Assembly (NCBI GenBank): GCA_021778415.1
Contig: JAJYCL010000007.1
Coordinates: forward strand, 1-64,000
Direction of reading: 5' to 3'
Source: a bacterium
GTDB lineage: Bacteria > Vulcanimicrobiota > Vulcanimicrobiia > Vulcanimicrobiales > Vulcanimicrobiaceae
Length of the DNA stretch: 64,000 nt
Positions 18,566 to 28,800 of this stretch are shown here, piece after piece. The notes under the pieces were generated by a model. That model had not been told where the DNA came from, searched no databases, and saw nothing but the letters and a program-made list of their open reading frames with translations. Both the position numbers and the translations under genes were made by a program. The first letter of the stretch is position 1. Every line of letters begins with the position of its first letter.

Positions 18566-20878
18566 ATGGGCTCACGCCGCCGCTCACCACTTGCCCCTGC
18601 CCTCGTAGCAAGCGGGCTCTTTCTCTTGTTAACGGCCTGCGGCGGAGGGGGAAGTAGCTCCGGCGGTGGTGGTGGCGGCGGCGGGGTGATACCGACTCCG
18701 GCACCGACTCCGGTCCCGTCACCGGCCACGGCGACCCAAAGCTTCGCAGTTGGGCCAGCGGCCGCGCAGGCGCCGTTCGGCCCCCTCGCCTCGGGCGCGT
18801 CAGGCACGTTTACCTTCCCTGCGACGCAGGCCGGAACTGCCACCGGCACGGTAACCGAGCAAAGCACGCTCCCCACGGGCGCGCCGGTGCCGGCGCGAGC
18901 GCTCTCGGTCTCGGCCAAAAAACGTATTGAAACCCTTGGGGGAACGGTCACGCCGCTACTCTATTTGACCGTTAGCATGAGCGCGACGGTCACCATTGCG
19001 AGTACGCCGGCGTTTTCGCTCACCTTTCCGGCCGGAACCCTTGCCGGGGACGTCTATGCCGTCGTGTATAACCCGAGTAGTCCGCTGACGGGATGGAACG
19101 TCGTTTCCGGTCCGCAACCGGGCACGGGAACCACGGTCACCTTTCCAAGCGCAACATTGGCCCCTCCGCTGATCTTCGCTGCGAACACGAGCTACATTTT
19201 TGCCATCGTGGAGACCGGCACTCCGCTTCCCACCCCAACGCCGAGTCCCTCGCCGACGCCGATTCCGACATCCTCGCCGGTTGCAGGCATGCCCACCCCG
19301 GGGGCAACGCTCCCGCCAAGCGGCCACAACAATTCGTCGGGCTGGGGGCCAACCGCCGCTGCTTCAGCCTTCAAGTATCCCGTTCAGTCGGGCTACAACG
19401 GAAATGGCGTAACGGTTGCAATCATCGGCACAACCGCGCCACTGGCAAGCGATCTCGCCGCTTATAACGCCGGATTCGGCCTAACCTACACCGGAAACTA
19501 CTCGGTGAAAGTCATTAACGGCGGCCCGGCTGCGCCTGATCCGGCTGGTCAGGGCGAGGCCACACTTGATGTCGAAACCGTTGAAGGACTTGCCCCGGGA
19601 GCAAACGTGGTGTTCTACTCCGTTCCGGATACGAGTGGAACGAGCTTCGACGCCGGATACAATACCATTATCTCGGACCACGCTGCGGCCGGAACGCCGT
19701 ATGTGGTGAGCATCTCCTACGGGGGCTGCGAAGTTGCGGGGTACACGAATACAACGCAAGACACCATCCTGGCAAACGGTGCATCCGCCGGAGTCACCTT
19801 CGTTGCCTCGGCTGGCGACAACGGCAACGAGTGCTTTACCGGCGGTACTCCCGCATTTACCGTTGGTGTGAACGCACCGGCGAGCGACCCGAACGTCATT
19901 GGCGTCGGCGGAACGGAATCGGTTATGAACGGATCCTTCAACATTGCCAATCCAGTTGCGTGGAATGATAACCTTTGCGCCTCCGGCCAGTGCGCCACCG
20001 GCGGCGGCGTATCGACGTTGTTTTCGATTCCGACGTACCAAAGCGGTGTCGCCGGAATTGCCTCAGCGACCATGCGCAACGTCCCGGATATTGCCTTACC
20101 GGCGGTGCAAACCGCGGTCTATAGCAACGGCGCGTGGGCAACAATGGCCGGGACTTCGTGGAGTGCTCCGCAAGCGGCAGCGTTGGTCGCCGAGATCGAC
20201 GAGTACTGCCATCTCTCCTCAGTCGCCAACCCGGTCACGATTTTTTACACGGCAGAAACCAAATCGACAGCGAATTTTATCGATGTCACGAGTGGAAATA
20301 ATCAATTCGGCACAACGACTCCGTTCTATACTGCGACGGCAGGGTACGACAATACGTCAGGCTTTGGCTTCCCACTCGGGATGAACGTCGCGCAATCACT
20401 CTGCCCGAACAACATCCCGCTCATTGCCCACGCATCGTCCGCCTATCGTCCGCTCGCGGAAACACTGGGCGCACCCGGCCCCAGAGTGCTCCCCATGGTG
20501 CCGCCTGTGCGTGGACTTCGCGATCTCGGCCCACGCTTGAGAACCGATCGCGTAACAACATTCATCGTGCTGCGCGATACACCATCACTTCTGCGTGACG
20601 AATCGACGGTTATTGCCTCACTGCAACATGCCGGATTCACCATCGATATGACCTACGGAAACCATCTGGCAATCCTCGCGAGTGCGCCCACATCGATAAT
20701 AAACGCCTATTTTGCAACAACGATGCACGATGTCGTGCAAGGACGCTACGGAACCAGGTACCTGCCGATGACCTCGGTGACCCTTCCAGCGGAGATCGCA
20801 CCGTTCGTCTCCGGCGTCACGCTCGACAACATCATCAGGATGGCGCCAATCTCCGCCTCTCACGTGCCGACGCACTAA
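18566..20878 (+). CDS. S53 (sedolisin) peptidase lipoprotein with C-terminal activation-domain-like region
   Basis: 770 residues; ATG at 18566 follows AAAGGAGG. A lipobox (LLTAC) ends the signal peptide at about residue 24, then a Gly run, a Pro/Thr linker, a beta-rich domain (about 60-225), and a second Pro/Thr linker. The serine-carboxyl catalytic domain follows: Glu331 and Asp335 in GEATLDVE, oxyanion Asp418 in SAGDNG, Ser531 in GTSWSAPQ, and a calcium site FIDVTSGNN...GYDNTSGFG. Residues about 650-770 look like a pro-kumamolisin activation domain (LQHAGFTIDMT, PTSIINAYFATTM, VTLPAEIAPFVSGVTLDN), which in this family normally precedes the catalytic domain. No such domain is visible at the N-terminus. 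Such acid-active endopeptidases act outside the cytoplasm. Confidence 0.88.
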   Translation: MGSRRRSPLAPALVASGLFLLLTACGGGGSSSGGGGGGGGVIPTPAPTPVPSPATATQSFAVGPAAAQAPFGPLASGASGTFTFPATQAGTATGTVTEQSTLPTGAPVPARALSVSAKKRIETLGGTVTPLLYLTVSMSATVTIASTPAFSLTFPAGTLAGDVYAVVYNPSSPLTGWNVVSGPQPGTGTTVTFPSATLAPPLIFAANTSYIFAIVETGTPLPTPTPSPSPTPIPTSSPVAGMPTPGATLPPSGHNNSSGWGPTAAASAFKYPVQSGYNGNGVTVAIIGTTAPLASDLAAYNAGFGLTYTGNYSVKVINGGPAAPDPAGQGEATLDVETVEGLAPGANVVFYSVPDTSGTSFDAGYNTIISDHAAAGTPYVVSISYGGCEVAGYTNTTQDTILANGASAGVTFVASAGDNGNECFTGGTPAFTVGVNAPASDPNVIGVGGTESVMNGSFNIANPVAWNDNLCASGQCATGGGVSTLFSIPTYQSGVAGIASATMRNVPDIALPAVQTAVYSNGAWATMAGTSWSAPQAAALVAEIDEYCHLSSVANPVTIFYTAETKSTANFIDVTSGNNQFGTTTPFYTATAGYDNTSGFGFPLGMNVAQSLCPNNIPLIAHASSAYRPLAETLGAPGPRVLPMVPPVRGLRDLGPRLRTDRVTTFIVLRDTPSLLRDESTVIASLQHAGFTIDMTYGNHLAILASAPTSIINAYFATTMHDVVQGRYGTRYLPMTSVTLPAEIAPFVSGVTLDNIIRMAPISASHVPTH

Positions 20879-20886
20879 GCGCACAT

Positions 20887-20935
20887 CGACATACGGGCCG
20901 AGCCAGGGAACTGCCTCGACCCGTATGTCGTTTCC
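20887..20935 (+). terminator. terminator-like hairpin after the S53 gene
   Basis: CGACATACGGG (20887-20897) pairs perfectly with CCCGTATGTCG (20920-20930), with an inner CGAG/CTCG extension, and is followed by TTT. It begins nine bases after the stop. The T run is short, so it may be leaky and also stabilise the 5' side of the next gene. Confidence 0.6.
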
Positions 20936-20957
20936 CATTCATAGGAGGGTCAGTTCT

Positions 20958-21422
20958 ATGCTCAAGAGACTCATTGCATCAGGCGCACTTGTCGCCATCG
21001 CCCTTACGGCGGTTCCGGCGTCGACTGCATTGGCAAATGGCGCGGCATCGACACGAAATATTATCCTTGGGGTGGGAGCGGCGACGTATCTCATCATCCA
21101 TCACAATCGCGTCGTGCATCAACGCGAGGCCGCACAAGCCGCGCAAACTGCGGCTGCACAGCAGCAAGCCAACAACGCGAATGCCGCATATAATTCGGAA
21201 AAACTTGCCTACGAGCGCCAACTCGCCGTGAATCGGGATCTGCAAAAAGAAATTGCCTACCAGCACTCGATCATCACGCAGCAAAGCAAACAACTTGCGG
21301 CAGTCGGCCTCCACACTACCGTGATCACCACTCGGCGCGTGGTCGCCGCGCGTCCTGGTGTTAAGGCCCATTCGACATCGCGTGAAGTTGCAAACGTCTC
21401 GTACGGATGGGGAACGCTCTAG
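20958..21422 (+). CDS. exported coiled-coil protein of unknown function
   Basis: 154 residues, ATG at 20958 with AGGAGGG upstream. Residues 1-26 form a signal peptide (ALTAVPASTALA-NG). After a short hydrophobic stretch NIILGVGAATYLIIHH, which may be a second anchor, residues 50-115 are Ala/Gln/Glu-rich with heptad character and likely form a coiled coil. The tail is basic and ends SYGWGTL. I do not recognise a family. It sits between the S53 peptidase and a small lipoprotein gene on the same strand, with a hairpin before it and one base after it, so it and the lipoprotein probably form a two-gene unit in the periplasm. Confidence 0.7.
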   Translation: MLKRLIASGALVAIALTAVPASTALANGAASTRNIILGVGAATYLIIHHNRVVHQREAAQAAQTAAAQQQANNANAAYNSEKLAYERQLAVNRDLQKEIAYQHSIITQQSKQLAAVGLHTTVITTRRVVAARPGVKAHSTSREVANVSYGWGTL

Positions 21423-21423
21423 C

Positions 21424-21795
21424 GTGCAACTCAGACTTCTCGTAGCATCGGCAATGCTCGGTCTTTGCGTCGCCGCATGTTCCAGTAGCGCGAACGCAAC
21501 GGCCGATCATGCTGCCGATGCCGTCACCAAGACCGTGTACGCCAACGATTTTAGAGGCACGACAGCCCAACTTGATGCGTCGACGAGAGGCGAAGTAACA
21601 CGCGCCTCGGTAGGCGCCCTATCAGACCTCATGCATCGCATGGGTGCCTATAAAGGCGTTGCCCTCATGGCCCAGGACCCGGCAAAAAACGACTACACCT
21701 ACACCGCGACCTTCGAGCACGGCACACTCATTGTGGCAATTCGCATGGACGCAAAAGGCGGAGTCGCCGCCTACCACGTGTTCGCCCCGCACTAA
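21424..21795 (+). CDS. small lipoprotein, possibly DUF3887-like
   Basis: 123 residues from GTG at 21424, one base after the stop of the previous gene. The signal peptide ends in a lipobox (LCVAAC), so the protein is probably lipid-anchored. The mature part has the pattern of a short helix-then-sheet protein (NDFRGTTAQLDASTR...VGALSDLM...YTATFEHGTLIVAIRMDAKGGVAAYHVF), cut here into pieces, that resembles DUF3887/NTF2-like lipoproteins, but the match is by eye and weak. There is no clear ribosome site, consistent with coupling to the upstream gene. It converges with the hydrolase gene, with no space between stops. Confidence 0.65.
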   Translation: MQLRLLVASAMLGLCVAACSSSANATADHAADAVTKTVYANDFRGTTAQLDASTRGEVTRASVGALSDLMHRMGAYKGVALMAQDPAKNDYTYTATFEHGTLIVAIRMDAKGGVAAYHVFAPH

Positions 21796-22590
21796 CTACG
21801 AGGCCAGAAACGAATCCAAGGCAGCGCTGAATTCGTCCAGCGCCGAACGGTGCAAGCTATGGCCCGCTCCGGGAAACTCGACATAACGCACCACGTGAGG
21901 GAGTGCTCGAAGTAACTCCGCATAGCGCGATGCTTCGAGCACTCCCTCTCCTGGCGATGCCATTGCCAGAAGAAGCGGCCGATCATACTGCGCGACCTTC
22001 GGAATCAATTCCCACGTTGGAGCCGGATTATCGGTTTGCAGTGCACGAATCGGCGCCGGTGTCATCGTTGCCAGCGCGTGAATTTTTCCGACAACATCAA
22101 GTTCGGGATCGCCGGCGTACGCAAGCCGAATCCGTTGCTCACGTTCCTCACCTTCAAATGCAAACGCTTCATCCAATTCTTCAATGAATTCTGCATACCA
22201 CGAATCGGCGAGTTGATGCAGCATCGGATCAATGGCAACGACTCGACGCGCATCGATCCGCTTTCCACCAGCGACGGCGACCGCTCCACCCCATGAATGT
22301 CCCACTAGTACATCGATAGGCGCATCAAGTTGCTCGGCAACCGATGCAAGATCGTCGACGCATTGTGCCAGGGTCATCGGTCCACCGACGGCAGAACTCT
22401 CGCCATGCCCACGCTGATCATAGGCTGCAATCCGGAACGTCGGCGCATATCGTTCGACGATGCGCAGCCACGAGCGGCGCGAACTCGACATGCCGTGCAC
22501 CAAAAGCATGACCGGGCCCGAAGCTCCCCACAATTCGACCGTCGTCGCACTGCCATCGTTCAATCGAACGATTCGACTCGTTCCCGTCAT
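21796..22590 (-). CDS. alpha/beta hydrolase
   Basis: 264 residues with the alpha/beta-hydrolase fold. The oxyanion region is LLVHGMSSSRRSW, the nucleophile elbow is VGHSWGGA (Ser near residue 104), and the catalytic His is in GAGHSLHRSA near the end. The acid residue is probably the Asp/Glu in MASPGEGVLE. The substrate cannot be told; the family includes esterases, haloperoxidase-like enzymes and C-C hydrolases. Its ATG overlaps the TGA of the upstream dehydrogenase gene (ATGA), so the two are cotranslated. Confidence 0.88.
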   Translation of the reverse strand: MTGTSRIVRLNDGSATTVELWGASGPVMLLVHGMSSSRRSWLRIVERYAPTFRIAAYDQRGHGESSAVGGPMTLAQCVDDLASVAEQLDAPIDVLVGHSWGGAVAVAGGKRIDARRVVAIDPMLHQLADSWYAEFIEELDEAFAFEGEEREQRIRLAYAGDPELDVVGKIHALATMTPAPIRALQTDNPAPTWELIPKVAQYDRPLLLAMASPGEGVLEASRYAELLRALPHVVRYVEFPGAGHSLHRSALDEFSAALDSFLAS

Positions 22591-23480
22591 TTGCCGTGGC
22601 GCGAAAGAAACGTTAATTCGGACACGCCGGATTTATCAAGGCCACCAAGACCAAGCTCTTTCATCCGTTCAAACTGCGAGAGCGCTGCGTGTGCTAGCGG
22701 TGCTTTCACACCGATGTGATCGGCGAGCGCAACGGCGATGCCTGAATCCTTGGCCGCATGTTCGGCCGAGAAATAACATTCATGGTCCCTGGCCTGCATA
22801 TCGGGACCGTCGGTTTCAAGGACGCGCGACTGTGCGCCGGTCTGCGAAAAAACGTCTCGCACGACGGCTACGTCCAAGCCAAGCGCGTCGGCAATGCCCA
22901 AGCCCTCCGCTAACCCCGCGGTGTTGATGTTCATCACCATGTTGACGAGGGCTTTGAGTTGAGCAGCACGCCCCGCTTCGCCGATGTAGCGCAAGGATGC
23001 CGAAAGCGATTCAAGAATCGGCTTGACCCGTTCGAAAACTTCGCGCTTGCCGCCCACCATCAGGTACAGCGTGCCGTCCCGAGCTTGAGGAATGGAGCTC
23101 GCCATGCATGCTTCAAGCGATTGCGCTCCATGTTTTTCGAGCAGCCGTTCGATATCAACGTGAATTTCCGGGGTCACCGTCGCACAGTTGATAAAAATTT
23201 TTCCCCGCGCATCGGTAACCAGCGAATCTCCACTCGTCGCAAAGATCGATCGCATCGCCTCGTCATCGGTAACCACGGTGAAGATAATGTCGGCAGCCGA
23301 GGTGAGATCGCGCAATTCGGCCGACGCAATCGTATCGAGTTCGGCGGCCAGCGTAATTGCGGTATTTCGGTTGCGATCAAAAAGCGCTCCGATCGTGTAT
23401 CCGCAATCATTGAGACGACGCGCCATGTTGGCGCCCATGCGGCCCAGTCCCACCACGCCGATTCGAAGATTTTCGCTCAT
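22587..23480 (-). CDS. beta-hydroxyacid dehydrogenase (3-hydroxyisobutyrate dehydrogenase family)
   Basis: 297 residues. The N-terminal Rossmann motif GVVGLGRMGANMARRL binds NAD(P). SSIPQARDGTLYLMVGG is the substrate-binding loop of the beta-hydroxyacid dehydrogenases, and LKALVNMVMNINTAGLAEGLGIADALGLD contains the conserved Lys helix. The length fits glyoxylate/succinic-semialdehyde reductases and 3-hydroxyisobutyrate dehydrogenases, which cannot be separated by eye. It is coupled to the downstream hydrolase. It lies in the 7.5 kb block between rpoB and rpoC. Confidence 0.88.
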   Translation of the reverse strand: MSENLRIGVVGLGRMGANMARRLNDCGYTIGALFDRNRNTAITLAAELDTIASAELRDLTSAADIIFTVVTDDEAMRSIFATSGDSLVTDARGKIFINCATVTPEIHVDIERLLEKHGAQSLEACMASSIPQARDGTLYLMVGGKREVFERVKPILESLSASLRYIGEAGRAAQLKALVNMVMNINTAGLAEGLGIADALGLDVAVVRDVFSQTGAQSRVLETDGPDMQARDHECYFSAEHAAKDSGIAVALADHIGVKAPLAHAALSQFERMKELGLGGLDKSGVSELTFLSRHGK

Positions 23481-23524
23481 GGCGTGGTCATTCGCGTTTG
23501 CACCAAAGCGTTGCCTTCTCAGAG

Positions 23525-25690
23525 TTAGTCGAGAACGGCTAATTGCTCGAGAGCAGCGATGGGCATCGGATGACCTAGCTCATATCCTTGAATGAACGTA
23601 CAACCAAGCGATAGCATGGTTGAAAGCTGACTTTGGTTTTCAACGCCTTCGGCAACGAGTTCCATCCCAAGATCAAGGCCTAGGCGTGAGATTCCGGCAG
23701 CCACCGACCGTGATTTTTCATCGAGATCGGCACGGGCAACAAACGAGCGATCGATCTTCAGGATGTTTGCCGGAACATCGCGCACGCGCCCATAGGAAGA
23801 TCCGCCGGTTCCAAAATCATCGATAGCCACACCAACGCCAATTTCGCGCAGTTCCGAAGTAACGCTGCGAACGACATCGTCGTCGTTGGCTAATATCCGC
23901 TCATTCATCTCGAGGACAAGTCCCTCGGCCTGAACTCCGGTGAGCGCAAGCGCGCGACACACGCGCGAAAAAATTTCCGGATCCCGAACTTGCCGCGCCG
24001 AAAGATTCACCCACGATCGCAAAGGGCCGAAGCGAGCGCGCAGGGCCGAAATGTCGCGCAGCGCGCGTTCAAGCGCCCACCACCCAACCTGCTCGGCAAT
24101 TGCCAAGCGTTCAAGGACGTCAAAAAACCGAGCTGGACGGAGAAGGCCGCGCTGAGGGTGCTCCCAACGCAGCAATGCCTCTGCGCCATCAAGCGAATGT
24201 CGTCCATTTTCGTCGATACGAAAAATCGGCTGATAATACATAACAAATTCGTGCGCATCAAGAGCCCGATGCAATTCACGCACCGTCATCCGATCCGTCG
24301 ACTGATCACCTGTTCGTACGGCCACCGGCTCCGGCGCATGTTGTTTTGCTCGTTCGAGTGCGGCGTCAGACTTCATAATGAATTGCCCGATGTCACTAAT
24401 GAAATCGCATGACGCCATTCCGACGGAACCGCTTAAAAACAACGGTGCTTCAGAAGTGGCAAACGACAGCGCAAAAAGCCCATCGATTTTCCGCCGCGTT
24501 GCAATCTCATCGATATGCTCAGCAAAAATAATAGCAAATTCATCCGCCGAAAAACGGCCAACGTACGCGGCATTCCCGAACGCGTTTTGAACGCGGGCGC
24601 CAAAGGCCGTAAGCAAGGCATCGGTACTCGATCGTCCTAGGCTTTCGTTGAAGAGTCGGGTGTTATCGATATCGATGAGCGCGAGGGTCACGGGGCCGGC
24701 GGCAATCGCCGCCAAGTGCAGTTCGATCGCCGCACGATTTGGCAGCCCGGTCAGTGCGTCGGTGAGGGCAAGTGCCTCTAATCGCTTGATTAATCGAACT
24801 TGCGAATCCGAAAGAGTCCCGATAACGAAGATGACTAAAGCAACGAAAATCAAGACCGTTTGAGCAAGAATTTGCGCTTCGAAAGTCGATGGAAAAAACG
24901 CCGAAAGTGCCGTAGCCAACGTATCTGCGACGAGCATTCCCCACGCTGCACCGGGCAAGCCGAAACGAACGGCTAACCATGCCAAGGGTATGAATGCCGG
25001 GGCAAAGTGGGGCGTCGAATGGATGACCATCGCATACCAATAGACGAATAAAACGCTGAGAACGAGCGATGCCATCGCAAGCAAGAACTCAAAACGACCC
25101 GCGGCCAGCCACAAGGTCGGAATTGGCGAAGCAGATTTACGCCAACGTGGATATCCTTGGACTAAAAAAGCCGGGAGAAATGCGGCAATGCCAATGGCAT
25201 CGCCTGTTGCATGCGCAAAAAATTGCTCGGGAACCGACTGCCACGGGATGACATGAAGCCAGGCTATAAATGGCGTGGAATATGCGCTCGTAAGAACGGG
25301 AGCCAGCACAACAAAAAAGACAAAAAAGAGTAACACATCTCGCACCCGTCCGAGCGTCAGCGAGAGATCGAAAACGCGCGTTGCCAAAAGATAGCACGCG
25401 GCGTAGCCCAAGCCGACCGAGACGCCAAACACAAGCAAATCAATCGGTGGTAGCAACGGAGAATAGCCGAAGAGCAACCCTCGAAGCATTAACGCCACCC
25501 CAACGAGGGGAAACATCCGCCACGATGTGGCTGCAAAGAGGGCGATATCTAAGGCTCCGCCGAGATACCAGGGGCTAAAGCCGGCTACCCCGCTATAGCG
25601 GGTCGCAATGATATCAAAAATACTGTAGGCGACGACAAATATGACGGCAGCCGCAATGTTGCGATACCGCTTCATCAATCGACGAGCCAT
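23525..25690 (-). CDS. MASE1-like membrane GGDEF-EAL protein (c-di-GMP turnover)
   Basis: About 721 residues. The N-terminal 290 residues contain about eight membrane helices resembling the MASE1 sensor domain. The GGDEF domain follows, but its active-site motif reads SADEF instead of GGDEF, so cyclase activity is doubtful. The EAL domain looks complete: EALLRW, EMNERIL, DDFGTG, LKIDRSF and EGVENQ are all present, so phosphodiesterase activity is likely. I choose ATG at 25690 because GAGGGT lies eight bases upstream; a longer TTG start would overlap the rpoB terminator. It is the first gene after rpoB on the same strand but is separated from it by that terminator. Confidence 0.85.
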   Translation of the reverse strand: MARRLMKRYRNIAAAVIFVVAYSIFDIIATRYSGVAGFSPWYLGGALDIALFAATSWRMFPLVGVALMLRGLLFGYSPLLPPIDLLVFGVSVGLGYAACYLLATRVFDLSLTLGRVRDVLLFFVFFVVLAPVLTSAYSTPFIAWLHVIPWQSVPEQFFAHATGDAIGIAAFLPAFLVQGYPRWRKSASPIPTLWLAAGRFEFLLAMASLVLSVLFVYWYAMVIHSTPHFAPAFIPLAWLAVRFGLPGAAWGMLVADTLATALSAFFPSTFEAQILAQTVLIFVALVIFVIGTLSDSQVRLIKRLEALALTDALTGLPNRAAIELHLAAIAAGPVTLALIDIDNTRLFNESLGRSSTDALLTAFGARVQNAFGNAAYVGRFSADEFAIIFAEHIDEIATRRKIDGLFALSFATSEAPLFLSGSVGMASCDFISDIGQFIMKSDAALERAKQHAPEPVAVRTGDQSTDRMTVRELHRALDAHEFVMYYQPIFRIDENGRHSLDGAEALLRWEHPQRGLLRPARFFDVLERLAIAEQVGWWALERALRDISALRARFGPLRSWVNLSARQVRDPEIFSRVCRALALTGVQAEGLVLEMNERILANDDDVVRSVTSELREIGVGVAIDDFGTGGSSYGRVRDVPANILKIDRSFVARADLDEKSRSVAAGISRLGLDLGMELVAEGVENQSQLSTMLSLGCTFIQGYELGHPMPIAALEQLAVLD

Positions 25691-25744
25691 CGCCGATACC
25701 CTCACGCGCATGCATGTTCGAATTGCAAGCGTCGTGACCTTCTG

Positions 25745-25777
25745 CAAAAGAAAAGGACCCGGTCGGCGACCGAGTCC
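25745..25777 (-). terminator. rho-independent terminator of rpoB
   Basis: On the minus strand GGACTCGGTC, loop GCC, GACCGGGTCC forms a ten-pair stem (one T-G pair) followed by TTTTCTTTT. It starts about 27 bases after the rpoB stop. It isolates rpoB from the genes that follow. Confidence 0.9.
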
Positions 25778-25803
25778 CTTTCTTCGCTCGTAATGCGTCG
25801 TCC

Positions 25804-28800
25804 CTAGAATTCTTCTTCGGGAAGATTACCGTCCGTAAAGCGGTCGGAATCATCTTCGTCGTCAAAAAGCGTTGGTTCGTCGGTCTCTTCGAGGAGATCT
25901 TCTTCCTCTTCGAGTTCGTAGCCCGGCGTACCATCTTCGTCGTCATCTTCGACGGCTTCGACTTCGGCAATTGCCAGGTCTTCGAGCGATTCGAACTGCG
26001 GGACACGTGCGAGCGGCGGAGCTTCGGGAATCGGACCGGCATCAATCGGCTTGCTGTCGTCGATCTCGTCGTCCTCCTCTTCGTCTTCGATTTCAGCACC
26101 TTCGTGTTGCGCTTCACCGGTCATCGATTCGGCCGTTGCAGCGGCTGCCGCATCGCGCAAGGCTGCAGGACTCGGTGCCGCCGGTTCATCGATGGCGCCC
26201 ATAAGCACGCCGAATTCGCTGCGTTCGCCTTGCGAAAGATCGTCGTATTGCGTACGCACATCAACTTCCTCACGATTTTCGGTGAGGACTTTGACATCAA
26301 GCGCGAGTGACTGCAGTTCTTTGATGAGGACCTTGAACGATTCGGGAACACCCGGCTCCATGACGTTCTCGCCCTTGACGATCGCTTCGTACGTTTTTAC
26401 GCGTCCGACGACATCGTCAGATTTTACGGTGAGAAGTTCCTGAAGCGTATAGGCCGCACCATAGGCTTCCAATGCCCAGACTTCCATTTCGCCGAAGCGC
26501 TGTCCGCCGAACTGTGCCTTACCACCGAGTGGCTGCTGCGTAATCATCGAGTATGGACCGGTCGAACGCGCGTGGATCTTATCATCGACAAGATGCGCGA
26601 GTTTGAGCATGTAGATCATCCCGACGGTGATCGGGCGGCTGAAGCGGTCGCCGGTGCGACCGTCACGCAACCAGGTTTTTCCGTCGGACGGAAGACCGGC
26701 ATCCTGAAGCCATTCGACAATGTCTTCGGAATGGGCACCATCGAAGACCGGCGTTGCAACGTGCATGCCGAGCATATGCGCGGCCAAGCCAAGATGCGTT
26801 TCCATAATCTGACCGAGGTTCATGCGCGACGGCACGCCGAGCGGATTGAGCACGATATCGACGGGCGATCCATCCTCAAGATACGGCATATCTTCTTCCG
26901 GAAGAACCTTGGCGATAACGCCCTTGTTCCCGTGGCGACCGGCCATCTTATCGCCTTGCAGAATCTTGCGCTTCTGCGCGACGTACACACGAACGAGTTG
27001 ATTGACGCCCGGTGAAAGCTCGTCGCCATTCTCGCGCGAGAATACCTTAACGTCGATGATCTTGCCTTTTTCGCCGTGCGGCACTTTCAATGATGTATCG
27101 CGCACTTCGCGAGATTTCTCACCGAAGATAGCACGCAGAAGGCGCTCTTCTGCGGTCAACTCAGTCTCGCCCTTCGGCGTTACCTTACCGACGAGAATGT
27201 CTTCCGGGCGAACTTCCGCTCCGACGCGAATGATGCCACGCTCATCGAGATCCTTGAGCGCTTCTTCGCCAACGTTCGGAATATCGCGCGTAATTTCTTC
27301 GGGTCCGAGTTTCGTATCGCGCGCTTCGCATTCATATTCTTCGATGTGAATGGACGTAAAGCGATCTTCTTTGACCATGCGCTCGGAAATAAGGATGGCG
27401 TCTTCGTAGTTATAGCCTTCCCATGGAATAAATGCGACGAGCACATTCTGCCCGAGAGCGAGTTCTCCATCATCTGAGGAGGGACCGTCAGCAATGATTT
27501 GCCCGGCACTAACCATTTCGCCGAATTTTACGATCGGACGTTGATTTATGCACGTACCGGCATTCGAGCGCACGAATTTGAGGAGTTCGTACCGATGATC
27601 GCCTTCGGCATTCGAAATGACGACCGAATGAGCATCAACGGCCGAAACTTTACCGGTGTGATGCGATACGACCAGCGATCCTGAATCCTTAGCAGCACGA
27701 TATTCCATGCCGGTGCCCACGATGGGAGCATCCGGACGGAGAAGCGGAACAGCCTGACGTTGCATGTTGGCACCCATGAGTGCGCGGTTGGCATCGTCAT
27801 GTTCAAGGAACGGAATCAAGGCGGTTGCAACCGAGACGATTTGCTTCGGTGAAACGTCCATGAGTTGCACACGTTGTGCCGGCTCTTCGATGTACTCTTC
27901 AGCATATCGACAGACAACCGTATCGGTCAGAATTTTTCCGTTGTTGAGATCGACCGGCGTGTTTGCCTGAGCGACGATATATTCGTCTTCACGATCTGCC
28001 GTGAGGTACTGAATTTTATCGGTCACGATTCCGTTTTCGACGACGCGATACGGCGTCTCAAGAAAGCCGAAGCGATTGACGCGAGCAAACGTTGCCAACG
28101 AACCGATGAGCCCGATGTTCGGACCTTCCGGCGTTTCAATCGGGCAGATACGTCCATAATGCGAGTGATGGACGTCGCGAACTTCGAAGCCGGCGCGCTC
28201 GCGCGAGAGTCCGCCCGGCCCTAAGGCTGAGAGGCGACGCTTGTGCGTCAACTCGGCAAGTGAGTTCGTTTGGTCCATGAACTGCGAAAGTTGCGAGGAA
28301 CCGAAGAACTCTTTGATCGCGGCGACGACCGGGCGAATGTTGATCAATGCCTGCGGCGTAACCGTTTCGATATCTTGCACCGTCATACGTTCGCGAACAA
28401 CGCGCTCAAGACGGAGCAATCCGACGCGGAATTGATTTTGTAAGAGCTCGCCAACCGAGCGAATACGACGGTTACCAAGATGATCGATATCGTCTTTAGC
28501 CACGATCCGCATCGCAACGCGAATGAGACGACGGATAACGGCGATCATATCTTCGCGTTTAAGGCAACGCGTTTCAATCGACGGCATGGTGACGCCTTGC
28601 GCCGTCATTTCATCGATTTCAAGATACGGCTTCGTGGCGCGTTCTTCGACCGTCGGATTTTCGATACGATAATGGAACTTTGAGTTGAGCTTATAGCGAC
28701 CAACGCCGGCTAGATCGTAGCGCTTCTCATCGAAGAACAACGACTCAAGCAACTTCTCCGCGTTATCGGCATTCTCGGGTTCACCCGGGCGAAGCTTTTT

